From the NCBI GenBank assembly GCA_003242685.1, contig QGVD01000020.1, forward strand, positions 1 through 48,969: a stretch of 48,969 nt of DNA, given 5' to 3'. This DNA is from Pseudomonadota bacterium. GTDB lineage: Bacteria > Pseudomonadota > Gammaproteobacteria > Steroidobacterales > Steroidobacteraceae. Position 1 is the stretch's first letter; the number at the start of each line of letters is the position of its first letter. The notes under the pieces are model-generated. The model worked only from the letters and a program-made list of their open reading frames with translations. It did not search any database and was not told where the DNA came from. A program made the translations under genes and the position numbers. Below, piece by piece: positions 34,024 to 42,280 of this stretch.

Positions 34024-34039
34024 TGGCACGCGCCCTGCA
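34024..34039 (+). promoter_or_regulatory. Sigma-54 (-24/-12) promoter
   Basis: TGGCACG-CGCC-CTGCA matches the consensus TGGCACG-N4-TTGCA at all but one position, with the required ten bases between GG and GC. Transcription would start near 34050, about 50 bases before the ATG of the 55-residue gene. Confidence 0.75.
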
Positions 34040-34102
34040 ATCTGCCTCTCGAGCGATCACACGAGTGAATTCACCTTCACCGGATTCGAGAGGAGCACGA
34101 CC

Positions 34103-34270
34103 ATGTTCACGAACCTGATCACCCGCACTGTCCTCGAGCGCACCGTCTGCGTTTTCCTGGCCAGCTGCATCGTCAGCGCGACGCTCGCCGTCGGTTCCAT
34201 CGGTGGTGTGCAGGCGTTCGAGCGCAACGCTCTCGCGCAGCTCGCAATGCAGGAGATCCGGCACGGATGA
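34103..34270 (+). CDS. Small single-pass membrane or exported peptide, 55 residues
   Basis: MFTNLITRTVLERT, then a hydrophobic stretch (VCVFLASCIVSATLAVGSI, about 15-33), then a short polar tail ending AMQEIRHG. It could be a membrane-anchored peptide or a small secreted one. AGAGGAGC lies eight bases before the ATG. No family is recognised. The complete sigma-54 promoter with upstream half-sites in front of it argues that it is a real, tightly regulated gene. It converges on the TPR/oxygenase gene. Confidence 0.62.
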   Translation: MFTNLITRTVLERTVCVFLASCIVSATLAVGSIGGVQAFERNALAQLAMQEIRHG

Positions 34271-34357
34271 TCGACGATGCGCCGGGCGGAATCCGATCCT
34301 CGCACCGACCCTGCCGGCATGGGCGAATGCCGATCGCGGGATCGGATACCGGACGCG

Positions 34358-36181
34358 TCATTCGTCGTCCGGCACCGCGTCGAATGCCACGGTCGTACGC
34401 GGCTCCGGGCCATGGATCGGAACGGTGCCGTGCCACATGTACGACGGGAACATCACGAGCCGCCCGGCACGCGGCTGTACGACGCGCTCGGGTGTCGCGC
34501 CCGGCACCGGGAAGCGCGTCTCGCCGAACTTGATCCAGCCGGAGCGCAGCGTGTCGTCGCGCACTTCCTGCGGCACGGACACGTAGTACGCCGAGCTGAT
34601 CCACCCTTCCGGATGCACGTGATTCACGTGAAAGCCTTCGCGGCGGAGCTGCACGGACCAGCAGCCGACGAAGCGGGCCTTGCCGCGATTGCGCGACTTG
34701 AGCGGATGCGAGGGATCGGTGCCGACCCGCTCCATGTAGGTTGCGATCGGTCCGGCGAAGGCCTGCAGCAACGCCTGGATCACCGGATCCGGCTCGGCGA
34801 TCAGGCTGCGCGCGGTCTGGCTGCCGTAACGCAGGCTCTGATCCAGCGGATGCACGTTGAACCGGTGGCGCTCGGTGAGCGTGCGCAGCAGCGCCCGGTT
34901 CAGCTCCTCCATCGATGACCAGCCCGGCGGCGGCTCGAGATCGTAGACCTGCACCAGGCGGTCGTAGTCATAGAGCTCGCGGTAGAGATCGAGTCCGAGC
35001 AGGCGCGCCGAAGTCGCCTCGTAGGCGATCCAGCGCTGCTCGTTCGGTTGTCGCATCCGCTGCCTGCGTACGAAAGGCATCGCATCCTCTGCCTTCCCAC
35101 GCGCGAGAAGGATGACGACGAGCCCTTCGATCACTTCCGGGTGATCGGGCAGCGCGGCGGCGGCCTCGAGCGCCTCGGTTTCCGCCTCCCTGAGCCGCCC
35201 GCTCTCGTGCAGCACGCTCGCGAGCGACGAACGGAACTCCGGCGCGGGCCCGAAACGCGCGATCAGGTCGCGCAGCAGCGCTTCGGAAGACTGCAGATCT
35301 CCCGCCCGCCGCAGCACGTCCGCGAGCAGCATCTGCAGACGCGCGTTGTCGCGCGAGGCGGCAGCCGCGGCGACGATGTCGCGCGCGAAGGCCGGGTCGC
35401 CGCGCATGTAGCGCAACCGCGCGAGATTGAGCTGCGCTTCGCAGTCGGACGGATCCAGCGCGACGGCCTCGGCGAATGCGGCTTCCGCTTCATCGAGCCG
35501 GTAGAGCTGCAGGAGCGCACGGCCGCGATTGAATGCGAGCTCCCGTCCTCGCAGCCCGCCGGCAGCGGCGCGGTCGAGCGCGGCGAGCGCTTCCTCCGCG
35601 CGTTCCATCTGCGAGAGCAGCGCGCCGAGATTGTGATGGGCGAGCAGATAGCCGGGCTCGGCCGTGAGCGCCTGACGGTAGGCTGTCTCGGCTTCAGGCA
35701 GTCTCTGCTGGTCGCGCAGCACGCCGCCGAGCACCGTCCACGACGCCGCGTCGCGCGGGTTGTCCCGCACGAGCGTGCTGCATTCGGCCTCAGCCTCGGT
35801 GAGGCGCCCGAGGTCGTGCAGCGTCAGAGCGAGTCCGAAGCGCGACGGACGATGACGCACATCCCGCGCCAGCGCCTCGCGATAGACGGTCTCCGCTTCC
35901 TGCAGGCGCCCGAGCCGCCGCAGGAGATTGCCGAGATTGGCACGGAACTCCGCGCGGTCCGGAGCGAGCGCGATGCTCTCGCGCATGAGCCGCTCGCCGC
36001 CGGCGAGATCGCCCGCCTCCTTGCGGATGAGCCCCAGAAGATGCACGGCCGCGCCGTCGCGCGGGGCGCCTGCGAGAGCATTGCGACAGACGGCCTCCGC
36101 TTCGCCGAGCCTCCCCTGCTGCAGCAGCGTGTAGGCCGTTGCGACGAGTCTCGGATCGGCTGTGGCAAGGGACGCCTGCAT
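34358..36181 (-). CDS. TPR-repeat protein with C-terminal 2OG-Fe(II) oxygenase domain
   Basis: 607 residues. About ten TPR units fill residues 10-370 (for example ANLGNLLRRLGRLQEAETVYREAL). A C-terminal domain of about 200 residues has FHVNHVHPEGWISSAYYVSVP and GRLVMFPSYMWHGTVPI...RTTVAFDAVP, the pattern of the putative 2OG-Fe(II) oxygenases of Pfam PF13759. These enzymes presumably hydroxylate a protein or peptide, with the TPR part for recognition. The ATG at 36181 begins the first TPR helix. It has no cotranscribed neighbour. Confidence 0.85.
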   Translation of the reverse strand: MQASLATADPRLVATAYTLLQQGRLGEAEAVCRNALAGAPRDGAAVHLLGLIRKEAGDLAGGERLMRESIALAPDRAEFRANLGNLLRRLGRLQEAETVYREALARDVRHRPSRFGLALTLHDLGRLTEAEAECSTLVRDNPRDAASWTVLGGVLRDQQRLPEAETAYRQALTAEPGYLLAHHNLGALLSQMERAEEALAALDRAAAGGLRGRELAFNRGRALLQLYRLDEAEAAFAEAVALDPSDCEAQLNLARLRYMRGDPAFARDIVAAAAASRDNARLQMLLADVLRRAGDLQSSEALLRDLIARFGPAPEFRSSLASVLHESGRLREAETEALEAAAALPDHPEVIEGLVVILLARGKAEDAMPFVRRQRMRQPNEQRWIAYEATSARLLGLDLYRELYDYDRLVQVYDLEPPPGWSSMEELNRALLRTLTERHRFNVHPLDQSLRYGSQTARSLIAEPDPVIQALLQAFAGPIATYMERVGTDPSHPLKSRNRGKARFVGCWSVQLRREGFHVNHVHPEGWISSAYYVSVPQEVRDDTLRSGWIKFGETRFPVPGATPERVVQPRAGRLVMFPSYMWHGTVPIHGPEPRTTVAFDAVPDDE

Positions 36182-36299
36182 GGGCCGATTCTCTCACGCC
36201 TGCCGCACGCGGCAACGTGCCCCGCCCCTGGGTCTTGAAAAATCCCGGCCAGGGCCTGAAAAGAGCGCCCCCGGAACGAAGTGAACCTGGGAGGCGTGA

Positions 36300-36809
36300 A
36301 TGCGGGAAATCCGAATTCCGGTGGTCCGATCGCCGGCATACGTTGCATCTCTTGCGCTCGCGCGCAGTGAGTTTCCGAGTCGAACGCCCCTGCTGGCCCG
36401 CTGGCTGGCGTTCCTGCTCCTTGCGATCTGCGTGGCGCTCCCGGCCTGCGCGACGCAGCGGCCGCCGACCGTCGTGGCACTACCGAACGGCTACTACCTG
36501 CAGCGGGACAAGGCGAAGCAGCCGGCGCTCGTCAGGCGCGGCGGCTCGGTCGTGCTCAAGGGTCCCATCGCCGCATACGCGGTCCACGGCGATCTGGTCG
36601 TCGGATGCGTCTCAGACTGGAAGCCGGAAGGCGCCGCCTATCCGAGTCAGATCGCTTTCCCGGGCTCGCCCGATGCCCGCTACTTCGTGTTCGAGACCAG
36701 AACCGGACGCCTCGAGAAGGATCTCGACGAGGCCGCATGGAAGGCGGAGCTCAAGGAGCGCGGAGTGCCGGAGTCCATCAGGATCGTGGCGCCCTTCCTT
36801 CCCGACTAG
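36300..36809 (+). CDS. Predicted lipoprotein, function unknown
   Basis: 169 residues. After a long N-region of about 32 residues comes a hydrophobic stretch (LARWLAFLLLAICVALPAC) ending in a lipobox-like LPAC. The rest is soluble and unrecognised. GGGAGGCG lies four bases before the ATG at 36300, which supports this start despite the long N-region. A hairpin separates it from the convergent TonB receptor. Confidence 0.6.
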   Translation: MREIRIPVVRSPAYVASLALARSEFPSRTPLLARWLAFLLLAICVALPACATQRPPTVVALPNGYYLQRDKAKQPALVRRGGSVVLKGPIAAYAVHGDLVVGCVSDWKPEGAAYPSQIAFPGSPDARYFVFETRTGRLEKDLDEAAWKAELKERGVPESIRIVAPFLPD

Positions 36810-36851
36810 AGCCCCGCCGCGCATTCCGCCGGACGGCGGCGCACGTGGAGT

Positions 36852-36872
36852 GGGAGCGCCTCGGGCGCTCCC
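36852..36872. terminator. Bidirectional hairpin between convergent genes
   Basis: A perfect nine-base-pair stem GGGAGCGCC / GGCGCTCCC with loop TCG, immediately after the receptor stop (36875). There is no T run. Confidence 0.55.
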
Positions 36873-36874
36873 GC

Positions 36875-38989
36875 TCAGTCGCGCAGGCTGCCGAAAGAGT
36901 AGCGCACGCCGATTGTCAGCGTACGCGGGGCGCCGGACAGATAGAGATTCTGTGCGTCGGGGTCGTAGTTTCCGTTCAAGCCGTCGAAGCTGCTCGAAGC
37001 CATCTCGGCGTAGCGTTCGTCCGTCACGTTCATGAGCTTCGCCCAGAAGGTCCAGCCGTCGCGGATGAAGCTTGCCCGCAGATTGAGGAGATCGTGCCCC
37101 GCATAGCGCACGGTGTTGGCATCGTTCATCCAGTAGCTGCCGAGGTGCACCCACTCGAGCGCGACGCGCGCACCGGCAAGGCGCGGCGGCGAGTAGGCAA
37201 GCTCGACGTTTGCGATCGTGCGCGGCGCCGCGCGCATGTCGCGACCCGAGTGATCCACCGTGGGGCTCAAGCGGTACTCGCGGTACTCGTGCCGCGCGTA
37301 CGCAGCGGCCGCTGAAGCCGACCATCCGCCGCCGAGCTGCGCATCGACGGCAAGCTCCAGTCCTTCGTGCCGGGTGCGGCCCGCATTGCGCGGCTCCGAG
37401 AGTCCGGGGCGGATCGTGTAGCTCACCACCTCGTCTTCGCCCTCGAGACGATAGACGTTCGCGTCGAGGAACACGCGCTGTCCCCAGAGACGCCGGCGGA
37501 TTCCCAGATCGAAGCTCGTGTAGACCGCCTCCGCGAGATCCGGGGTCTCGAGCCGTCCATAGAGCGCGCTCACTTCCGGCGGTGCGAAGCCTTGTCCCAC
37601 ACTCGCATAGAAGCTCGTCGCCGGCGATGACGTGTAGACCACGCCTGCCCTGAAGCTCAGATGCCGGTACTCGCGCGTCTCGCTCGGCGCACCGCTCGTC
37701 GGCCCCGGCGCATTTCGGTTCCGATAGTCGTAACGCATCACGTCGTAACGCGCGCCGAGCGATAGGCGTGCGTTCGCGAATGGCGTCAGCTCGAGTTCCG
37801 CATAGGCGGCCGGATTGAGGAGCTCGACGTCGTAGTTGCGCCGGTTACCGGCTTCCGTGTACGCGAGGTAGCGCCGGCTCGCGGGATCGCGCACGATGGT
37901 GAGATTGTCCTCCGTGAAGCGATTGTCCGTGAAGTCGAGATAGATGCCGCCGACGATGCGCCCCTGCGCCCAGGGAAGATCCTGGACGTGATGCACGTCG
38001 AAGCCCACCGAGGAGAAGTCGCTGTCGTTGCGCCTCGCGGCGGATCGGGTCGGATCGGCGGTGTCGAAGACGAGATAATCGGGAAGCTGCTCGGTGCTGT
38101 TGTGGCGCAGGAAAAGGCTGAACCGGGAAACGCTCCGGTCGCTCCACCTGCCCTCGAGGCGACCGAGATAGCGGCTTGCGTCCACCTCACGGTACGTGAA
38201 GGTGTGATAGCTGTATCCGGGCCGCGATCGGAAATCCGACTCCCTGAGCGTGCCGGGCATGTCGGTGCGCAGATGGCTGTGCGTGAGTGTCTGCACCCAC
38301 TCGACGCGATCACTCACCCGGTAGTCTCCCCGCAGCGTCACGCTCTGTTTCTCTCCGGCTGCGTGATCCTGCCAGCCGCCGCGGCGGATCGAGGCATAAC
38401 CCGAGGCGCGCAGCGCGAGATTGCCGATCGATCCCTCGACCGCGAAATCGCTGCGGCCATAACCCTGATCACTACCGCTGACCGCAAGCTCCGCGCCGCC
38501 GCCCGCGAAGCCCGGCGCTCGGGTCAGCACGTTTACAGTGCCCCCGATCGAGTTGCTGCCATAAAGTGAAGAAGCCGGCCCCCGGATGACCTCGATCTCG
38601 CCTGCGCCGTCCAGGTTCACCTCGTAGAGCGCGTTGTGATTGAAGAGCCCGAGCGGCCGCAGCGGGATGCCGTCCTCGAGGTAGAGATAGTAGGCGTTGG
38701 TCGAGAGCGGCATGCGGATGCTCATCGCATGCTGCTCGTTGCCCATGTCGTTCATGTACACGCCGGGCGCCCTGTTCAGCACCTCGCCGGTGAAGCTCGC
38801 CTCGAGCGCGCGGATGCACTCGCCGTCGAGCTTCGTGAGCGCCAGGGGCGCGCGCGTGAGCGGAGTCGCCGTACGCGAGGCGCTCACGACGATCTCCTCG
38901 GGCGGCGGCTCCGGCGGTGAGGGAGAGGCCACCGCCGGAAGCACCGCCGCCGAGACCGCCAGAACCCCGCAACGTCGGACGATCTTCAC
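36875..38989 (-). CDS. TonB-dependent receptor of the nirK operon (possible copper receptor)
   Basis: 704 residues from the GTG at 38989, which precedes a signal peptide (VRRCGVLAVSAAVLPAVAS). A TonB box (EEIVVSASR), a plug with IEVIRGPASSLYGSNSIGGTVNVLTR, and a 22-strand-type barrel ending in GVRYSFGSLRD follow. The class is that of siderophore, cobalamin and metal receptors, smaller than the other two receptors here. It starts 16 bases after the multicopper oxidase stop, so it belongs to the nirK operon. Because at least two operon products need copper, a copper or copper-chelate ligand, as for OprC/NosA, is a reasonable inference. Confidence 0.87.
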   Translation of the reverse strand: MKIVRRCGVLAVSAAVLPAVASPSPPEPPPEEIVVSASRTATPLTRAPLALTKLDGECIRALEASFTGEVLNRAPGVYMNDMGNEQHAMSIRMPLSTNAYYLYLEDGIPLRPLGLFNHNALYEVNLDGAGEIEVIRGPASSLYGSNSIGGTVNVLTRAPGFAGGGAELAVSGSDQGYGRSDFAVEGSIGNLALRASGYASIRRGGWQDHAAGEKQSVTLRGDYRVSDRVEWVQTLTHSHLRTDMPGTLRESDFRSRPGYSYHTFTYREVDASRYLGRLEGRWSDRSVSRFSLFLRHNSTEQLPDYLVFDTADPTRSAARRNDSDFSSVGFDVHHVQDLPWAQGRIVGGIYLDFTDNRFTEDNLTIVRDPASRRYLAYTEAGNRRNYDVELLNPAAYAELELTPFANARLSLGARYDVMRYDYRNRNAPGPTSGAPSETREYRHLSFRAGVVYTSSPATSFYASVGQGFAPPEVSALYGRLETPDLAEAVYTSFDLGIRRRLWGQRVFLDANVYRLEGEDEVVSYTIRPGLSEPRNAGRTRHEGLELAVDAQLGGGWSASAAAAYARHEYREYRLSPTVDHSGRDMRAAPRTIANVELAYSPPRLAGARVALEWVHLGSYWMNDANTVRYAGHDLLNLRASFIRDGWTFWAKLMNVTDERYAEMASSSFDGLNGNYDPDAQNLYLSGAPRTLTIGVRYSFGSLRD

Positions 38990-39005
38990 GACCGCGCCGC
39001 TCTTC

Positions 39006-40091
39006 TCAGTGGCCGCCCCGAGATGAATGACCCGATGCGGATGATCCGCTGCGCTGTCTGCGCCGCAGCTCCGCAGGATCGAAGCCCTTGAAGGCCGCGA
39101 TCTCGTGCAGACCATGCGGCTTCTTCAGCGACTCGCTCATGTAGAAGTCCGGCTCGTAGGCGACGTCCTTCCACACGTACCAGTCGGGCTTCTCGATCTC
39201 CTCGTACTCGATGACCAGCATCGAGCCGCCGTGGTCCTTGCCGGCGTTGGTGGTGTGATGCTCGATGTGGTCGTGCGTGACCCAGATGCCGGGATTGTTC
39301 ATCCGGATGATGACGTCGTAGCGCTCGCCCGGCTGCATCGCGAGCACGTCGACGGGCAGCGGTTTCTCGAGCGGCAGACCGTCCTTGTGCGTGACCAGTG
39401 CGTCGTGGCCATGCGGATGGAAGGACACGGGAATGGTCGCCGCATACAGCCGCAGCCTCAGCACGTCGCCCTTCCTGACGCGCAGGGGCTGATTCATCGG
39501 GAAGGACTTGCCGTTGATCGAGAAGTAATCGAGCACTTCTCCGGGATGTCCTCCGGTGCCGTACGTGCCGGCGGACGCCGAGCTCCATCCGGAGAACATG
39601 GCGATCGCGTCCTTCGTCACCTCCCTCTCGAGCTTCGTCGGCTTCTTCGGATCGACGACGAGCGGGCCCCACATGCCGCGCAGCCCGATGTGCTCGGACA
39701 CGTTGACGTGGCAGTGGTACCACAGGCTTCCCGGCTTATCGACGACGAAGCGGTAGGTGTACTGCTCGCCCGGCTCGATCGCCTTCTGCGTGATGTCCGG
39801 CACGCCGTCCGACTGCCAGCTGTTGGTCTGATACACCCCGTGCCAGTGGATCGTGTGACTCATGGTGGTGTTGTTCTGCACGACCACCTCGAGCTCGTCG
39901 CCCTCGACGACGTGGATCAGCGGTCCGGGCACCTGACCGTTGAAGGCCCAGACCTTCGCCGTGAAGCCTGGAGCGACCTCGAGGTCCACCTCCTCGATCG
40001 TCAGCTCGAAGTGACGCTTCTCGGCGTGCGCCGCCGTTGCCAGCCCGCCGAGCGCGAGGGCGAGCAGAATGCCTCGTATGCGTGTGTGCAC
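39006..40091 (-). CDS. Two-domain multicopper oxidase, NcgA-like
   Basis: 361 residues with a signal peptide (GILLALALGGLATAAHA). Domain 1 has HTIHWHG and WYHCHVNVSEHIGLRGM, which supply type 2/3 histidines plus the C, H and M of a type 1 site. Domain 2 has FHPHGHD and WVTHDHIEHH but no cysteine ligand. Thus the type 1 copper is only in domain 1 (type C two-domain oxidase, as in nitrite reductases) while trinuclear ligands are kept. The GTG at 40091 lies six bases after AGGAGG; the TTG at 40097 would be too close to it. It corresponds by type to NcgA of the Nitrosomonas ncgABC-nirK cluster. Confidence 0.87.
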   Translation of the reverse strand: MHTRIRGILLALALGGLATAAHAEKRHFELTIEEVDLEVAPGFTAKVWAFNGQVPGPLIHVVEGDELEVVVQNNTTMSHTIHWHGVYQTNSWQSDGVPDITQKAIEPGEQYTYRFVVDKPGSLWYHCHVNVSEHIGLRGMWGPLVVDPKKPTKLEREVTKDAIAMFSGWSSASAGTYGTGGHPGEVLDYFSINGKSFPMNQPLRVRKGDVLRLRLYAATIPVSFHPHGHDALVTHKDGLPLEKPLPVDVLAMQPGERYDVIIRMNNPGIWVTHDHIEHHTTNAGKDHGGSMLVIEYEEIEKPDWYVWKDVAYEPDFYMSESLKKPHGLHEIAAFKGFDPAELRRRQRSGSSASGHSSRGGH

Positions 40092-40101
40092 CGTCAACCT
40101 C

Positions 40102-40452
40102 CTACTTCCTGCAGCACAGCTCGCGCAGATACGCGACCAGCGCCCGCACGTCCTCGTCGCTGAGGTTCGCTTTCCAGCTCGGCATCAGCACCGACTTGTT
40201 CACCGCCTTGCCGCCCTCCTTGATCGCCTTGAACAGGTCATCGTCCGTGCGGGCCGACATCTCGGCGGTATCGGTGTGATCGCGCGGCTGGACCGACAGA
40301 TGCGCCGCGTTGATTCCCTTGCCGTTACCCTGCAGACCGTGGCACTGCGTGCAGTACACGCGATAGAGCTTCTCGCCATTCCGTGCACCCTCGTCAGCGA
40401 ACGCGGACGCGCACGCGAGAGCGAGGACCAGTGTCAGCGCCGTTCGTCTCAT
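40102..40452 (-). CDS. Monoheme cytochrome c
   Basis: 116 residues with a signal peptide (MRRTALTLVLALACASAFA) and one heme site CTQCH near residue 34. A likely axial methionine lies in SVLMPSW, and the last helix (LSDEDVRALVAYLRELC) is typical of small class I cytochromes. It ends in a double cysteine (CCRK). It is periplasmic and probably passes electrons to NirK or the multicopper oxidase. Its ATG overlaps the stop of the diheme cytochrome gene by four bases. Confidence 0.9.
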   Translation of the reverse strand: MRRTALTLVLALACASAFADEGARNGEKLYRVYCTQCHGLQGNGKGINAAHLSVQPRDHTDTAEMSARTDDDLFKAIKEGGKAVNKSVLMPSWKANLSDEDVRALVAYLRELCCRK

Positions 40453-41144
40453 GACCCGTCCTCCTGCAGTGCCTTGAGATAGTCGGCGAGCCTGGCGACC
40501 TCCGCGTCGTTGAGTTCCATGCGCGGCATCAGCGTGTTCGGATCCCATGCCGTCGGGTCCGCGATGAAGGAGGCGATGAACTGCGGCTGCAGCCGCTTCC
40601 AGGCGGAATGCAGCTCGGGCCCCGAGACACCGCCGACGTCCGGCGCGTCGCGGTGGCAACCGTCGCAGCCCTTGAACTTGGAGAAGTTCATCTGCCCCAT
40701 GCGCAGGGAGATCGTCCCCGGCTGATACCTGACGGCGGCGAGGCGGTCGTCGAAGGGCCGCAGCTGCATCAGAAAGTCCGCCATCGCAGCCGCCTCGTCG
40801 GCCGGCAGCGCGACGTGCGCGGGCAGCGTGCTCTCGTCGATCACGTCGCCCTGCGGCGTGCTCTTTGCGTGCGCCGGCGGAAACACTCCCGCCGGACGGA
40901 TCCGCGCCGGCTGGCGCAGCCAGCTCTCGAGCCACTCGCGGCGGAACTTGTTGCCGGCGTAGTAGAGCGGCGGAGCCTTGCGCGTGAGCCGCTCGTCGAT
41001 GTTGCGCGTGCCAGGTTCCGGCGCATCGAGTGCGTGACACGCTGCGCATTGCTCGCGCGCCTGCTCCGCCGCGCCCGCTTGCGCCGCGAGCGGCACGCAG
41101 AGCGCGGCGAGCAGCGTCCAGAACGGATTCGCGGACGACTTCAT
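40449..41144 (-). CDS. Diheme cytochrome c
   Basis: 231 residues, exported (FWTLLAALCVPLAAQAGAA). The two heme sites are CAACH (about 33-37) and CDGCH (about 159-163); candidate axial methionines are in NTLMPRMEL and in the first domain. It follows nirK by 27 bases and overlaps the next cytochrome gene (ATGA). In N. europaea nirK is also accompanied by two cytochromes c in ncgABC-nirK. It probably carries electrons from the quinol-oxidising complex or cytochrome pool to NirK. Confidence 0.9.
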   Translation of the reverse strand: MKSSANPFWTLLAALCVPLAAQAGAAEQAREQCAACHALDAPEPGTRNIDERLTRKAPPLYYAGNKFRREWLESWLRQPARIRPAGVFPPAHAKSTPQGDVIDESTLPAHVALPADEAAAMADFLMQLRPFDDRLAAVRYQPGTISLRMGQMNFSKFKGCDGCHRDAPDVGGVSGPELHSAWKRLQPQFIASFIADPTAWDPNTLMPRMELNDAEVARLADYLKALQEDGS

Positions 41145-41171
41145 CCCGGGCCTCCTTCGTCTGCAGACGCT

Positions 41172-42131
41172 TCAGCGCAGGATCAGCCTGTCGCCGCGTC
41201 CCTTGGCCGGATCAGCATCCTTGTGGTTCATCAGGACCGTGATCGCGCCGTTGAGGGCGTGCTTCATCCGGTGATCGACCAGCGCGTTGTTCGTGGGCCG
41301 ATCCGCCGGGCTCACGATGTCGAAGATCATCCCGTGCGCCGGCGGCACCTCGACGGTCTGCAGCCCATGGCGCACGTTCTTCGGATTGCCGTTGTCCCAG
41401 ACCTGCTCCCAGATCCCTGCGATCGGGTGGAAAGCGGCGCTCTCATTGATCATCGCGTTGACGAAATAGATTCGCGTGCGCTCGCCCGGCTTCGCTTCCA
41501 GGGTGATGCTGGCGTTCGAGTCGTGCACCGGGTCGTAGTGGAACTTCTTGCCGTTGATGAGGATCGCCTTCCAGCCTTTTCCGGCCTGGATGTCCTGAGC
41601 CGCGGTGCCGGCCTCGAACAGGTCGCCCTGGACCAGGACGTACTCCCGGTCGGGTTTCGGGAATCCCTTACCGTAGCCTTCCTTCGGATCGACGATGATT
41701 ACTCCGTACATGCCGCGGGAGATGTGCTCGGCCATCGAGTCGGCACCGCAGTGATAGATGAAGACGCCCGGGTACTCGGCCTTGAAGGTGAACTTCTTCT
41801 TCTCGCCCGGCCTGATCGGCGCGAACTCGTCCAGCACGTCGGCTCGCGCCGCGTGGAAGTCCATCGAGTGGCTCTGCTTGTTGTTCGGGTCGTTCACCAG
41901 CGTGAACTCCACGACGTCGCCTTCGGTGACGCGCACGAGCGGACCGGGGATCGTGCCGTCGTAAGTCCACATCGGCTGTCTGTTGCCGGCGTTGTCGATG
42001 ACCACGTCGACTTCCTTGACGGTCATCGTGACCGGGACGGTCCTGCCGGTCCGTGCCTTCCCGGACGCGAAGGCGGCGCAGGAAACGAACGCGGCGGCCA
42101 GAAGCACGGCACGCGAAAGGGGGTGTCTCAT
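41172..42131 (-). CDS. nirK: Copper-containing nitrite reductase
   Basis: 319 residues, exported, with two cupredoxin domains. HSMDFH near 86 holds the type 1 histidine, catalytic aspartate and a type 2 histidine. YHCGADSMAEHISRGM near 125 gives type 2 H and type 1 C, H and M; the C-to-H loop is one residue shorter than in Alcaligenes NirK, as in the Nitrosomonas/AniA group. FHPIAGIW may hold the second catalytic histidine and ALVDH the last type 2 ligand. It reduces nitrite to nitric oxide in the periplasm. The ATG at 42131 begins the signal peptide. A sigma-54-like element and NorR-type dyads lie upstream. Confidence 0.92.
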   Translation of the reverse strand: MRHPLSRAVLLAAAFVSCAAFASGKARTGRTVPVTMTVKEVDVVIDNAGNRQPMWTYDGTIPGPLVRVTEGDVVEFTLVNDPNNKQSHSMDFHAARADVLDEFAPIRPGEKKKFTFKAEYPGVFIYHCGADSMAEHISRGMYGVIIVDPKEGYGKGFPKPDREYVLVQGDLFEAGTAAQDIQAGKGWKAILINGKKFHYDPVHDSNASITLEAKPGERTRIYFVNAMINESAAFHPIAGIWEQVWDNGNPKNVRHGLQTVEVPPAHGMIFDIVSPADRPTNNALVDHRMKHALNGAITVLMNHKDADPAKGRGDRLILR

Positions 42132-42171
42132 GAAGTGCGAGCTCCAGGTGATGTTCGGACGCGGACCGGAT

Positions 42172-42187
42172 TCCAAGATCCGGGCCA
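42172..42187 (-). promoter_or_regulatory. Candidate sigma-54 promoter of the nirK operon
   Basis: On the minus strand: TGGCCCG-GATC-TTGGA. The GG and TTG are placed exactly as in TGGCACG-N4-TTGCA, but the -12 GC is GG, a serious mismatch. The predicted start is near 42162, about 30 bases before the nirK ATG. Its position next to NorR-type sites supports it. Confidence 0.5.
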
Positions 42188-42226
42188 GACCCGCACCCCT
42201 TGTCGATCAAAGGCTTGCAGACGCGC

Positions 42227-42243
42227 GTTGTGCGCGTGACAAC
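42227..42243. promoter_or_regulatory. NorR-type site 1 (GTTGT-N7-ACAAC)
   Basis: A perfect dyad containing the NorR core GT-N7-AC, between norR and nirK and upstream of the sigma-54-like element. A degenerate third site (GT-N7-AG) starts at 42202. Confidence 0.65.
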
Positions 42244-42251
42244 GGCCGCTC

Positions 42252-42268
42252 GTCGTCATCCGCACAAC
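42252..42268. promoter_or_regulatory. NorR-type site 2 (GTCGT-N7-ACAAC)
   Basis: The same dyad with one arm mismatch, 25 bases from site 1. NorR of E. coli binds a set of three closely spaced GT-N7-AC sites. Confidence 0.6.
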
Positions 42269-42280
42269 GCTGATGTGCGC

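Larger units (their letters stand above)
33822..34102. other. Sigma-54 control region upstream of a small membrane peptide
   Basis: A gene-free region of 281 bases. It holds an array of GCGGACA half-sites (33861-33935), then about 90 bases of spacer, then a -24/-12 promoter (34024-34039) and a leader of about 55 bases. No other open frame with a ribosome binding site was found. Confidence 0.6.
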
